A stretch of DNA of 64,000 bases from Lachnospiraceae bacterium (lineage in GTDB: Bacteria > Bacillota > Clostridia > Lachnospirales > Lachnospiraceae), in contig JAFRVD010000054.1 of assembly GCA_017441825.1 (NCBI GenBank), positions 1 to 64,000 of the forward strand, given 5' to 3'. Position numbers and translations under genes: made by a program. Below, piece by piece: positions 17,451-26,500 of this stretch. A model generated the notes under the pieces. That model saw only the letters and a list, made by a program, of their open reading frames with translations, made no database searches and was not told the origin of the DNA. Every line of letters begins with the position of its first letter. The first letter of the stretch is position 1.

Positions 17451-19398
17451 AAATATTACTGTAAAATACGATAATAACGTTATTCTTGACCGGGTCTCCT
17501 TTGAGATCCGCGACAGTGAAAAGATCGCAGTCGTGGGCCGGAACGGCTGCGGGAAAACTACACTCCTTAAGGCGATCACGGGAGAGGTTGAAACGGCAAA
17601 CCTTTCAAGCGACGAAGAATCGGGCATTTTTATCTCGGGAAAGCAGAGCATCGGCTGGCTGAAGCAGGTGAGCTTCGAGGACGGCAGTATATCGGTCGGC
17701 GACGAGATCAGAAAAGTGTTTGCGCCTGTTTTTGAAACGGAAAAACGGATGCACGAAATAGAGTCTCAGCTTGCTGACCAGGACGTAAAGCTCCTGGGAG
17801 AGTATAACAGCCTCCAGAAAAAGATGGAATCGCTGAACGGCTACACCTGGAAACAGGATATGGAGATCATGTTCCAGAGCTTCGGCTTCAGCCTGCCGGA
17901 CCTTGAGCGCCCGATCGGCACTTTTTCCGGCGGACAGCAGACAAAGGTGGCGTTTATCAAGCTTCTGCTTTCACGCCCGGATATCATGCTTTTAGACGAG
18001 CCTACGAACCACCTGGACCTGCCTGCCATCGAATGGCTTGAGAAATATCTTAAGAATTATGACAAGGCGGTGGTGATCGTTTCCCATGACCGGATGTTTC
18101 TGGACAATGTAACGGACGTCACGTATGAGATCGAGTATCATCATATGAAGCGTTATCCGGGGAATTATTCGGCTTTTGTGAAGCAGAAGCAGCTGGACTA
18201 CGAAAAACAGGAAAAGGATTACGAACTCCAGCAGAAGGAGATCAAACGGCTCACGGAATGGATCGAGAAATGGAAAAATACGCCGACGAAGGTTGCCGCA
18301 ACACGTTCGAAGCGCATGGCGATCGAGCACATGGTGAAGATCGAAAAGCCGCAGCGCTTCGACACACGAACCTTTAAAGCCCTTTTTACGCCGAAGTACG
18401 AAAGCTATCACGACGTGCTTGACGTGAAAAAACTGGTGATCGGCTACGATAAACCGCTTGCCGAAGTGTCCTTTCTTCTCACGAAAGGCGAGCGGCTTGC
18501 CGTGATCGGGGAAAACGGAAAAGGGAAATCCACCCTGCTGAAAACGCTGATTGGCGAGATTCCCGCGTTCAGCGGCGAAGTACGCTTCGGGACCAACGTC
18601 CAGTTCGGGTACTATGACCAGCAGCGTGCGCTTGTGAATGACGGGGATCCGTATGAGAGCATTCTGCAGAATTTCTGGAATACTTATCCCACGCTGTACC
18701 GGGAGGAGGTTCGCTCGGCGCTCGGAGCGTTCCGCTTTACCGGGGAAGACGTGGAAAAGGAGATGGGGCTCCTTTCGGGCGGAGAAAAAGTGCGGCTCGC
18801 GCTCTGCAAAATGTTCTACGCAAAACCGAACCTCCTGATCCTGGACGAGCCGACAAACCATATGGACATCAAGGGGAAAGAAGCGCTGGAAGACATGCTG
18901 AAAGCGTATGCCGGCACCGTTCTCTTTGTGTCCCACGACAGGTATTTTATCCGGCAGACGGCTACGGGAATCCTGGAGTTCGATGAAAACGCTGTCCGAA
19001 GATATTTCTGTCCTTACGACGAATATCTGGAAGAGAAGGAAAAACGGAACAAGGGTATCGTTACGGACGGGCCAGAAGAAAAGAAAAAAGCGCCTGCTCC
19101 CGTCCCGACTCTGGACGACGTGTTTGACAAACGCACCTATTACAATCCCGGGAAGATCCGTTCCCGTCTGGAGACACAGCTGAACACACTGGAGCGGAAG
19201 CTCTCGGAAAGCGAGGAAAAGGCGGCAGAGATCAAGATGCGGCTTGCCGATCCGGACATCGCGTCGGACTATGAAAAGCTGATGGAGCTCGAGGAGCTGC
19301 TTTCTAGGGAAGAGCATGAGCAGGAGACGCTTCTTGAACGCATGCTGGAAACAGAAACGGAGCTTCATGAGCTGAATGAAAAAATAACGAAGAAATAG
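17434..19398 (+). CDS. ABC-F family ATP-binding protein
   Basis: 654 residues with two ABC cassettes and no membrane domain. Cassette 1 has Walker A GRNGCGKTT (about residue 34), signature FSGGQQTKV and Walker B MLLDEPTNHLD. Cassette 2 has GENGKGKST, LSGGEKVRL and LILDEPTNHMD. A charged linker between them (YEKQEKDYELQQKEIKRL) is the ribosome-reaching P-site tRNA-interaction motif of ABC-F proteins, and the C-terminal ~80 residues form a coiled coil (LETQLNTLERKLSESEEKA). Such proteins act on ribosomes as translation factors or antibiotic-protection factors. This one looks closest to the YdiF type; resistance cannot be inferred. Confidence 0.9.
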   Translation: MRLQLKNITVKYDNNVILDRVSFEIRDSEKIAVVGRNGCGKTTLLKAITGEVETANLSSDEESGIFISGKQSIGWLKQVSFEDGSISVGDEIRKVFAPVFETEKRMHEIESQLADQDVKLLGEYNSLQKKMESLNGYTWKQDMEIMFQSFGFSLPDLERPIGTFSGGQQTKVAFIKLLLSRPDIMLLDEPTNHLDLPAIEWLEKYLKNYDKAVVIVSHDRMFLDNVTDVTYEIEYHHMKRYPGNYSAFVKQKQLDYEKQEKDYELQQKEIKRLTEWIEKWKNTPTKVAATRSKRMAIEHMVKIEKPQRFDTRTFKALFTPKYESYHDVLDVKKLVIGYDKPLAEVSFLLTKGERLAVIGENGKGKSTLLKTLIGEIPAFSGEVRFGTNVQFGYYDQQRALVNDGDPYESILQNFWNTYPTLYREEVRSALGAFRFTGEDVEKEMGLLSGGEKVRLALCKMFYAKPNLLILDEPTNHMDIKGKEALEDMLKAYAGTVLFVSHDRYFIRQTATGILEFDENAVRRYFCPYDEYLEEKEKRNKGIVTDGPEEKKKAPAPVPTLDDVFDKRTYYNPGKIRSRLETQLNTLERKLSESEEKAAEIKMRLADPDIASDYEKLMELEELLSREEHEQETLLERMLETETELHELNEKITKK

Positions 19399-19407
19399 CG
19401 TGGCGGT

Positions 19408-19587
19408 GCACTATACCCTGTCGAAGTAAAGAAAGGCATCTCGCCGACAAAACCGACAAAGAACTTTAATGTGCTGGAGAAATATAAGATGCCGGTCATG
19501 CGAGGCATGGTAATAGAAAATACCGATGCGGTAAGGGCGATAAACGAAAGTGCTTTCTGTTTTCCTGTATCTCTGCTGGGAGTATAG
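19408..19587 (+). pseudogene. C-terminal fragment of an ATP-binding DUF4143 protein
   Basis: An open stretch without start codon reads LYPVEVKKGISPTKPTKNFN, then NVLEKYKMPVMRGMVIEN and ends FPVSLLGV at the stop 19585-19587. This is the typical end of AAA-type ATPases with a C-terminal DUF4143 (nuclease-like) domain. The ATPase part is missing. The sequence begins right after the ABC-F stop at 19398. The rest of the gap to 19724 holds nothing I can identify. Confidence 0.75.
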
Positions 19588-19724
19588 AATGTCTTTTTTT
19601 ACAAAGTAGATAACCGGCTTCGGCATTGACGAATTCCGCGAAATGCCGTATTCTTGGAAAGTATCTACAAGAGCAGGAGAACGTCCGACGCACCGGTTAA
19701 AACCGGAGGCTCGGATCTGGTATT

Positions 19725-20864
19725 ATGAAACGTGTTATTGCATTCTTAAAAAAGGAGCTGATGCTTACCCTGTCACTCGCGGCAGCGGCAGCGGCGATGT
19801 TCATCACGCCGCCTTCAAAACAGCTTCTCCATGACATCGACTGGCGTACCCTCGGGACGCTTCTGATGATGCTTTTAGTGCTGGAAGGCTTCAAGAAGGA
19901 AAATGTGCTGCGCCCTTTAGTCAGCCTTGCGGGGAACCTCAGGCGCATGACCGCCCTTTCTCTGTTCCTGATTTTCGGCGTCTTTTTTTCGTCGATGTTC
20001 GTGACGAACGACGTATCCCTGATCATCTTCGTTCCGCTGACCATCATGCTTTTCCGGGCAGGAGGAAAAGAGCAGTATATTCTTCCGGTCATTTCCATGG
20101 AAAACATCGCGGCCATCCGCGGTTCCCTCCTGATGCCCTTCGGCAGTCCGCAGAACCTGTTCCTTTACGGAAAGGCGGGCGTCAGTGCCTGGCACTTCAT
20201 GCTGCATATGCTGCCGTTATGCGCCATGTCTGCAGTGCTTCTTATCGTTTTTGTGTTTGTCCTGTACCGTAAAGATCCGAAGGAGGAAATCACGGCCTCG
20301 GCGGATCAAATGAGCTGGAGCGCCGAAGGAAGAGTACGCCGGACCGGATATTTATGCCTGTTCATCCTGATCCTAACGGTGATCGTCACACGAACTTCGC
20401 TGTGGCCCTATGCCGTTATTTTAGTGCTGGCCGGAGTGCTGGTCCTGGACCGGAAGATCCTGCTGGAAGTCGATTATGTACTCCTTCTGACTTTCCTTTG
20501 CTTCTTTATCTTCTCGTCCTCCATCGCGGCGAATCCCGGGATCTCCGGCTTTTTAAGAAAAGCGGTGGCCGGCAATGAATACTGGTGGGCGATCGGCGTG
20601 AGCCAGGTGATCTCCAACGTCCCTGCGACCATCGTCCTGTATCCTTTTTCCTCGAACTTCGCAGGCCTGATCTACGGTGCGGATACTGCGGGGCTCTGTT
20701 CGCTGATCGGGTCGCTGGCGTCTGTGATCAATTACCGTATCTATGTCCGGGAATATCCCGGCAACGGAAAGAAATTCATAGTAACTTTCACGTTGATCAG
20801 CTGGGCGTTTTTCCTGATCGTCGTTATTCCGGGACTGCTGCTTTCCCGGTGGACGTTTTTCTGA
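19725..20864 (+). CDS. SLC13/ArsB-NhaD superfamily anion permease
   Basis: 379 residues with about ten hydrophobic segments. Blocks FVTNDVSLIIFVPLTIML and GSLLMPFGSPQNLFLYGKAG in the first half, with SQVISNVPATIVLYPFS in the second, match the repeated re-entrant hairpins with T/N-P motifs of the ion-transporter superfamily that includes SLC13 dicarboxylate and ArsB permeases. Substrate is unknown. At 379 residues it is a little short for the family. The GGAGG at about 19705 is 15 bases from the ATG, which is long; no better start is visible. It has its own terminator at 20876-20911. Confidence 0.75.
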   Translation: MKRVIAFLKKELMLTLSLAAAAAAMFITPPSKQLLHDIDWRTLGTLLMMLLVLEGFKKENVLRPLVSLAGNLRRMTALSLFLIFGVFFSSMFVTNDVSLIIFVPLTIMLFRAGGKEQYILPVISMENIAAIRGSLLMPFGSPQNLFLYGKAGVSAWHFMLHMLPLCAMSAVLLIVFVFVLYRKDPKEEITASADQMSWSAEGRVRRTGYLCLFILILTVIVTRTSLWPYAVILVLAGVLVLDRKILLEVDYVLLLTFLCFFIFSSSIAANPGISGFLRKAVAGNEYWWAIGVSQVISNVPATIVLYPFSSNFAGLIYGADTAGLCSLIGSLASVINYRIYVREYPGNGKKFIVTFTLISWAFFLIVVIPGLLLSRWTFF

Positions 20865-20875
20865 TATTTTTTCCG

Positions 20876-20916
20876 AAAGCCCTTCGCGTGAGGCTTACAG
20901 CGGAGGGCTTTATCTA
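20876..20916 (+). terminator. Terminator after the anion permease
   Basis: AAAGCCCTTCG (20876-20886) pairs with CGGAGGGCTTT (20901-20911), one mismatch, followed by a weak T-rich tail. Confidence 0.7.
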
Positions 20917-20945
20917 TTGACTTTTCCACACCCGAATGCTAAGAT
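20917..20945 (+). promoter_or_regulatory. Promoter of the glycine cleavage operon
   Basis: TTGACT (20917-20922), a 17-base spacer and TAAGAT (20940-20945), just ahead of the riboswitch. Confidence 0.75.
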
Positions 20946-20951
20946 GAGGCT

Positions 20952-21113
20952 GCGGATGATGGATTCGGGAGAGGTTTTTCCACGAGGAAAAAAACCGAAG
21001 GGGCAATCACAAACTCTCAGGTAAAAGAACTGAATTCGGACGCAACCCTGGAAAGTGAATATCCACCGAAGAAGCAAGACGATTTGTCGAATCTTTCAGG
21101 TAAAAAGACAGGG
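20952..21113 (+). promoter_or_regulatory. Tandem glycine riboswitch of the gcv operon
   Basis: Two gcvT-type aptamers: the first contains GGGAGAGG, CCGAAGGGGCAATC and ACTCTCAGGTAAAAGAAC; the second contains CCACCGAAGAAGCAAG and AATCTTTCAGGTAAAAAGAC. The first aptamer has an AU-rich P-stem (TTTTTCC/GGAAAAAAA). A terminator follows directly, so glycine should promote read-through into gcvT. Confidence 0.93.
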
Positions 21114-21162
21114 CACATAACAGCGAGGAAGGTTTCCTGCTGTTGATGTGTCCTTTTTTTGT
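21111..21162 (+). terminator. Leader terminator of the gcv operon
   Basis: A long hairpin (GGGCACATAACAGC arm, GGAAGGTTTCC tip, GCTGTTGATGTGTCC arm) ends in TTTTTTT. Its 5' arm begins in the last bases of the second aptamer, consistent with ligand-dependent switching. Confidence 0.88.
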
Positions 21163-21208
21163 GCGCACAAATGAAGAATACATCGGCAGCTCATAAAGGA
21201 AGGGAGAA

Positions 21209-22297
21209 ATGATGGAACTGAAAAAGACACCGCTTTATGAAGCACATGTAAGGGCCGGCGGGAAAATGGTCGAATTCGGCGGCTTCCTGATGCCTGTCCA
21301 GTACGGGACGGGGGTCATTCAGGAGCACATGGCCGTACGTACGGCCTGCGGGCTTTTTGACGTATCGCATATGGGCGAAGTGCTGGTGGAAGGCGCGGAT
21401 GCCGTGCGGTACCTGAATTACCTGCTGACAAACGACTATACGGTCATGGAGGACGGCCAGGCGCGATACAGCCCGATGTGCAACGAAAAAGGCGGCACCG
21501 TGGATGACCTCATCGTGTATAAGGTGCGGGACGGGCATTATTTCATTGTCGTCAATGCTTCCAACAAAGACAAGGACGTCAGCTGGATGAAGGCGCATGT
21601 TTTCGGAGACGTTGCCGTAAAGGACGTATCGGACGAATACGGACAGATCGCACTGCAGGGGCCGAAAGCAGAAACGATCTTAGAGAAACTGACAGAGAAG
21701 GAAAGCATTCCGGAAAAGAATTACACCGCCCGTTTTGACCGTAAGGTCGGCGGCATATCCTGCATCGTATCCAGGACGGGCTATACCGGTTCGGATGGCT
21801 TTGAGCTTTACACTGCCGCGGCGGATACGGAAAAAATGTGGCAGCTCCTGCTGGATGCCGGTGCTGAGGAAGGCCTGATCCCCTGCGGCCTGGGTGCGCG
21901 GGACACACTGCGGCTCGAAGCATGCATGCCGCTTTACGGGCACGAACTTACGGATGCAATTTCGCCGCTGACGGCGGGACTCGGCATCTTCGTAAAGATG
22001 GAGAAAGAAGATTTCATCGGCAAAAAGGCGATGGAGGAAGCCGGAGAACCGGCGATGTGCCGCGTCGGGCTCAAAACAATTGGCCGGGGCATCATCCGTG
22101 AGCATCAGGACGTATATGCGGACGGCGTGAAGATCGGACAGACGACCTCCGGCACGCATTGCCCATACGTCGGATATCCTGCGGCGATGGCGATCATCGA
22201 CCGCGCTTATCGGAAAACCGGCACGCGCCTCGAAGTGGACGTACGCGGCAGGCGCGTAGAAGCGGAAGTCGTAAAAATGCCCTTCTACAAAAAATAA
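21209..22297 (+). CDS. gcvT: Glycine cleavage system T protein (aminomethyltransferase)
   Basis: 362 residues, normal length. Two adjacent ATGs (21209, 21212) are available downstream of AAGGGAG. Blocks KTPLYEAHVRAGGKMVEFGG, ACGLFDVSHMGEV, TGYTGSDGFELY and CGLGARDTLRLEA mark the folate-binding GcvT fold; the catalytic aspartate lies in the DVSHMGE region. It transfers the methylene carbon from the aminomethyl-lipoyl arm of GcvH to tetrahydrofolate, releasing ammonia. First gene of the riboswitch-controlled operon. Confidence 0.97.
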   Translation: MMELKKTPLYEAHVRAGGKMVEFGGFLMPVQYGTGVIQEHMAVRTACGLFDVSHMGEVLVEGADAVRYLNYLLTNDYTVMEDGQARYSPMCNEKGGTVDDLIVYKVRDGHYFIVVNASNKDKDVSWMKAHVFGDVAVKDVSDEYGQIALQGPKAETILEKLTEKESIPEKNYTARFDRKVGGISCIVSRTGYTGSDGFELYTAAADTEKMWQLLLDAGAEEGLIPCGLGARDTLRLEACMPLYGHELTDAISPLTAGLGIFVKMEKEDFIGKKAMEEAGEPAMCRVGLKTIGRGIIREHQDVYADGVKIGQTTSGTHCPYVGYPAAMAIIDRAYRKTGTRLEVDVRGRRVEAEVVKMPFYKK

Positions 22298-22338
22298 AGG
22301 AAAAACAATTGTAAAAAAAATATACAAGGAGAACTGTC

Positions 22339-22716
22339 ATGAACTTTCCGAATGATGTGAAGTACACGAAGACCCACGAATGGGTGAGATTTGAAGACGA
22401 AACCACCGCCAGGATCGGTATTACCGATTACGCGCAGGACCAGTTAGGGGACCTGGTTTTCGTGAACCTGCCCGCTGAAGGCGATCAGCTTGTCTGCGGC
22501 GATGCTTTTGCGGACGTGGAATCCGTAAAGGCTGTTTCGGACGTCAACGCACCGGTCAGCGGCACTGTGGACGAAGTCAACGAAGCGCTTCTGGACGCAC
22601 CGGAAATGATGAACGAGGCGCCGTACGACGCATGGTTCGTGCTGGTTTCGGGCATTACCGACACCGATGAACTGATGGAAGCGGAGGAATACGAAGCTTA
22701 TATCGAAACGCTGTAA
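22339..22716 (+). CDS. gcvH: Glycine cleavage system H protein
   Basis: 125 residues. Lipoyl-domain fold with the lipoylation lysine Lys64 in ADVESVKAVSDV and the C-terminal block GWFVLV-like AWFVLVSGITDTDE. It carries the aminomethyl group between the P, T and L proteins. AAGGAG precedes the ATG. It lies 41 bases after gcvT and 11 bases before gcvPA. Confidence 0.97.
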   Translation: MNFPNDVKYTKTHEWVRFEDETTARIGITDYAQDQLGDLVFVNLPAEGDQLVCGDAFADVESVKAVSDVNAPVSGTVDEVNEALLDAPEMMNEAPYDAWFVLVSGITDTDELMEAEEYEAYIETL

Positions 22717-22727
22717 AGGAGCGAGCC

Positions 22728-24053
22728 ATGGGAATCTATGTTCCGAACACGCCTGAAGAGCAGCTTGCGATGCTCCATGCATGCGGCTTTTCAGATTTTG
22801 ATGAGCTTTTTTCCGGAATTCCTGACGGGCTCAGGCTCGATAAAGCGCTGAACATTCCGGAAGGAAGCTCCGAACTTGAGGTCCGGCGCGCGGTGGAGGC
22901 GCTGGCAGGTAAGAACCATGTTTACCGGACCGTGCTCCGCGGCGCCGGTTCTTACCGGCATTACATTCCTGCGATCGTGAGTGAGATCGTGTCGAAAGAG
23001 GAATTCCGGACGGCCTATACGCCTTATCAGGCGGAGATCAGCCAGGGCGTACTGCAGTCGATCTTCGAATTCCAGACAGAGATATGCGAGCTGACCGGAA
23101 TGGCGGCTGCGAACGCAAGCGTCTACGACGGCGCAACGGCGGCGGCAGAGGCAGCACAGATGTGCCGCGAAAGAAAACGTACGCAGGTCTTGGTTTCCGC
23201 GACCGTTGACCCGAAGATCCTTTCCGTGATCAGAACCTACGCCTCCGGCACCGGAAGCGAGATCCTGACGGTACCCGAAAAGGACGGCGTGACGGACGAA
23301 GAAGCGCTCCGCGGGATGCTCGGCGAAGGAAGCGCCTGCTTCATTCTGCAGCAGCCGAATTTCTTCGGCAACTTTGAAGAAGCGGACCGGCTCGGGGAAA
23401 TCACGCACGCCGCCGGGGCGAAGTTTGTGATGAGCGTGAACCCGATCGCGCTTGCCCTGATGAAGACGCCCGGTGAATGCAGCGCGGACGTTGCGGTCGG
23501 GGAAGGAGAGCCACTGGGACTCCCGATGGGCTTCGGCGGACCTTACCTTGGCTTTATGGCCGCGGACGAAAAGATGATGCGGAAACTCCCCGGAAGGATC
23601 GTCGGAGAGACGGAAGACCTGGACGGGAAGCGCTGCTATGTACTGACGCTGCAGGCAAGAGAACAGCATATCCGGCGCGAGAAGGCAGGCTCCAATATCT
23701 GCTCGAACGAAGCGCTCTGTGCGCTGACAGCGGCAGTATACCTTGCGGCGATGGGGCCGCAGGGCCTCAGGCAGGCCGCCGAAAGCTCCATGGCGAAGGC
23801 GCATTATCTGAAAGAAAGACTTGCGGAAGCCGGGCTGAAACCCGCATACGAGAGGCCGTTCTTCCACGAATTCGTCACGGAATGCGGCGATGAAGAGACT
23901 GCCGTAAAGATTGAAAAAGCGCTGGCCCGCGAGGATATACTGGGCGGCCTCAGGCTTGGAAACGGACGGGTCTTATGGTGCGCGACCGAGATGAATACAA
24001 GGGAAGAGCTTGACAAAGCTGTTTCGATCGTCAGGGAGGTATGTGCATCATGA
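22728..24053 (+). CDS. gcvPA: Glycine dehydrogenase (decarboxylating) subunit 1
   Basis: 441 residues, the N-terminal half of the split P protein. Typical blocks are RGAGSYRHYIPAIVSEIVS, FRTAYTPYQAEISQGVLQ and GEGEPLGLPMGFGGPYLGFMA. It pairs with GcvPB to form the heterotetrameric PLP enzyme that decarboxylates glycine. The split form is usual in Gram-positive bacteria. Its stop overlaps the gcvPB start by four bases (ATGA). Confidence 0.97.
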   Translation: MGIYVPNTPEEQLAMLHACGFSDFDELFSGIPDGLRLDKALNIPEGSSELEVRRAVEALAGKNHVYRTVLRGAGSYRHYIPAIVSEIVSKEEFRTAYTPYQAEISQGVLQSIFEFQTEICELTGMAAANASVYDGATAAAEAAQMCRERKRTQVLVSATVDPKILSVIRTYASGTGSEILTVPEKDGVTDEEALRGMLGEGSACFILQQPNFFGNFEEADRLGEITHAAGAKFVMSVNPIALALMKTPGECSADVAVGEGEPLGLPMGFGGPYLGFMAADEKMMRKLPGRIVGETEDLDGKRCYVLTLQAREQHIRREKAGSNICSNEALCALTAAVYLAAMGPQGLRQAAESSMAKAHYLKERLAEAGLKPAYERPFFHEFVTECGDEETAVKIEKALAREDILGGLRLGNGRVLWCATEMNTREELDKAVSIVREVCAS

Positions 24054-25489
24054 AGCTGATATTTGAAAAAAGCATTCCCGGAAGACATACGGACTTTTTG
24101 CCTGCACTTGACGTGCCGGAGGTCAGCGAAGATTTCGCGCGCCGAATCGAACCGCTCCGCCTGCCGGAGCTTTCCGAAGTGCAGATCGACCGGCATTATA
24201 CGGAGCTTGCCGGCAGGACCCGCGGCGTCAACGGCGGTTTCTATCCGCTCGGCTCCTGCACGATGAAATACAATCCGGCGCTGAACGAGCGCGTGGCTTC
24301 GCTCCCGGGCTTTACCGACATTCATCCGCTGCAGGACGACGCTGACGTGCAGGGCTGCCTGGAAGTCATGAAAAAGACGGAAGAATACCTTGCCGAGATC
24401 ACCGGAATGGACGCAGTGTCGCTGCAGCCCGCGGCAGGCGCCCACGGCGAATTTACGGGCCTTCTCCTGATCAGGGCTTATCACAGGTCCCGCGGAGACG
24501 AGGGAAGGACAAAGATCATCGTGCCGGATTCCGCCCACGGGACAAACCCCGCAAGCGCAGTGATGGCCGGGTTCGAAGTGGTCAATATTCCTTCGGACGC
24601 GCAGGGTTATGTGGACCTCGCGGCACTGAAGGCCGCTGTCGGTCCGGATACGGCAGGCCTGATGCTGACAAATCCGAATACGGTAGGCCTTTTTGATCCG
24701 AATATCGAAGAGATCACACGGATCGTGCATGAAGCCGGCGGCCTTAATTATTACGACGGCGCGAACCTGAACGCAGTCATGGGGATCGTGCGGCCGGGCG
24801 ACATGGGCTTTGACGTCGTGCACGTCAACCTTCACAAAACTTTTTCCACGCCGCACGGCGGCGGCGGACCGGGCAGCGGTCCTTCGGGCTGCAAAGCTTT
24901 CCTTGCACCGTTCCTGCCGGGACTGCGCGTAACGGATGAAGACGGGACCCTGCACAGCGGAAAGGCGGATAACAGCATCGGCGACATGCGTTCCTTCCGG
25001 GGCAATTTCCTTGTGATCGTGAAGGCGCTTGCCTATATTTTAAGCATCGGCCGCGAAGGGGTGAAGGAAACCGCAGAAAACGCCGTGCTGAACGCCAATT
25101 ACATGATGCGCCGCCTTTCGGACGTCTTCGATATGGCCTACGACAGCACCTGCATGCACGAATTCGTCATGACGCTTGAGAGACTGAAGGATGAAACCGG
25201 CGTATCGGCGCTCGATTTCGCAAAGGCGCTGACGGACTGCGGCATCCATCCGCCGACGATGTATTTCCCGCTGATCGTGCATGAAGCGCTGATGGTGGAG
25301 CCGACAGAGACCGAGCCGAAGGAGACGCTCGATGCGGCGGTGGAGATCTTCCGGAAGGTGATGGAAGAAGCGTATGAAAAGCCGGAAGAAATGCATCTGA
25401 AGCCGCTGACGACGGTGATCCGCAGGCCGGACGAAGTGAAGGCTGCAAGGAAGCCGGTGGTACGCTATGACTATCCCGGCTCTGTATAA
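24050..25489 (+). CDS. gcvPB: Glycine dehydrogenase (decarboxylating) subunit 2
   Basis: 479 residues from the ATG at 24050, which has GGGAGG 10 bases upstream; the ATG at 24041 is too close to it. The PLP-binding lysine is Lys263 in VNLHKTFSTPHGGGGPG. Other blocks are FYPLGSCTMKYNP, QPAAGAHGEFTG and GIHPPTMYFPLIVHEALM. It holds the catalytic PLP of the split P protein. Confidence 0.97.
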   Translation: MKLIFEKSIPGRHTDFLPALDVPEVSEDFARRIEPLRLPELSEVQIDRHYTELAGRTRGVNGGFYPLGSCTMKYNPALNERVASLPGFTDIHPLQDDADVQGCLEVMKKTEEYLAEITGMDAVSLQPAAGAHGEFTGLLLIRAYHRSRGDEGRTKIIVPDSAHGTNPASAVMAGFEVVNIPSDAQGYVDLAALKAAVGPDTAGLMLTNPNTVGLFDPNIEEITRIVHEAGGLNYYDGANLNAVMGIVRPGDMGFDVVHVNLHKTFSTPHGGGGPGSGPSGCKAFLAPFLPGLRVTDEDGTLHSGKADNSIGDMRSFRGNFLVIVKALAYILSIGREGVKETAENAVLNANYMMRRLSDVFDMAYDSTCMHEFVMTLERLKDETGVSALDFAKALTDCGIHPPTMYFPLIVHEALMVEPTETEPKETLDAAVEIFRKVMEEAYEKPEEMHLKPLTTVIRRPDEVKAARKPVVRYDYPGSV

Positions 25490-25494
25490 GCAGT

Positions 25495-26490
25495 ATGATC
25501 GATAAGCTGTTTTTGGTCCGTTCCGGCAATACGGACCCATATCTGAATATTGCACTTGAGAAATATATGACCGAGCACGCAGAGGCCGGATCTGTCACGC
25601 TCTTTTTGTGGCAGAACCGCCACACGGTGGTGATCGGACGAAATCAGAACACTTTTCTCGAGTGCAATATTGCGCTTCTCAGTGAAGAAGGAGGGCTGCT
25701 CGCCCGGCGCCTTTCCGGCGGCGGAGCGGTCTATCATGACCTCGGCAACCTCAATTTTACATTTGCGGCACGGAAAGAAGACTATGACGTGAGCCGCCAG
25801 ACAGACGTCATCCTGAAGGCGGTGCGTGCGCTTGGCATAGCTTCCGAGAAAACGGGGCGGAATGACCTCGCGGTTTCAGGCCGTAAATACTCCGGACATG
25901 CGTATTACCGTACCGGGGACTGCTGCTGCCACCACGGGACGCTGATGGTCGGCGTGGATACGGAGAAGCTCGGGAGGTATCTGACGGTTTCACAGGAAAA
26001 GCTGGAATCGAAGGGCGTGCGCTCCGTGCGTGCCCGTGTCGCTAACCTGAATGAATTCTGCCCCGGGCTTACCGTATCGATGCTTGAGGAGAAGCTTGTG
26101 CAGGCTTTTGAAGCGGAGTACGGACTTCCTGCCGGGGAGATCAGCATAGAAAACCTGAACAAACCGGAAATCGAAAAGACGGCGGCCTTCCTTCAGTCGG
26201 AGGAGTGGCTTTATGGAAGGCGTATACCGTTTACCATACGTTTCGGCGGACATTACAGCTGGGGCGGGATCGAATTCCGGCTTATGGTGAATGAAGGGCG
26301 GGTCCGGGACGCAGAGGTCTTCTCGGACGCGATGGATGCCGGGATGATCGGACAGGTCCGGGACGCTCTTTATGGTGTGCCTTTCCGGGCGTTGGAACTT
26401 ACGGAAGCGGTGCGGCAATCGACGCAGGATCCGGACGAAACTGTCCTGAGGGATCTTGAAGCGCTGTTTAGATACGAAATTAGGGCATAA
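25495..26490 (+). CDS. lplA: Lipoate-protein ligase A
   Basis: 331 residues. The lipoate pocket motif RRLSGGGAVYHDLGNLNF and the lysine region GRNDLAVSGRKYSGHAY identify the LplA family; a C-terminal accessory domain (from about residue 245) is present, so it can probably both activate and transfer lipoate. Its place between gcvPB and lpdA indicates that it lipoylates GcvH. No lipA/lipB is seen here, so the cell may rely on scavenged lipoate. It begins 5 bases after the gcvPB stop and no clear ribosome site is seen, suggesting translational coupling. Confidence 0.93.
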   Translation: MIDKLFLVRSGNTDPYLNIALEKYMTEHAEAGSVTLFLWQNRHTVVIGRNQNTFLECNIALLSEEGGLLARRLSGGGAVYHDLGNLNFTFAARKEDYDVSRQTDVILKAVRALGIASEKTGRNDLAVSGRKYSGHAYYRTGDCCCHHGTLMVGVDTEKLGRYLTVSQEKLESKGVRSVRARVANLNEFCPGLTVSMLEEKLVQAFEAEYGLPAGEISIENLNKPEIEKTAAFLQSEEWLYGRRIPFTIRFGGHYSWGGIEFRLMVNEGRVRDAEVFSDAMDAGMIGQVRDALYGVPFRALELTEAVRQSTQDPDETVLRDLEALFRYEIRA

Positions 26491-26500
26491 TGGAGCTGAT

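Noticed and set aside
19643-19834. A small plus-strand frame overlapping the start of the anion permease
   Set aside because: It runs out of frame through the permease start and has no independent ribosome site.
22791-24955. Long minus-strand frames opposite gcvPA and gcvPB
   Set aside because: Low-complexity Arg/His-rich translations opposite highly conserved glycine cleavage genes.
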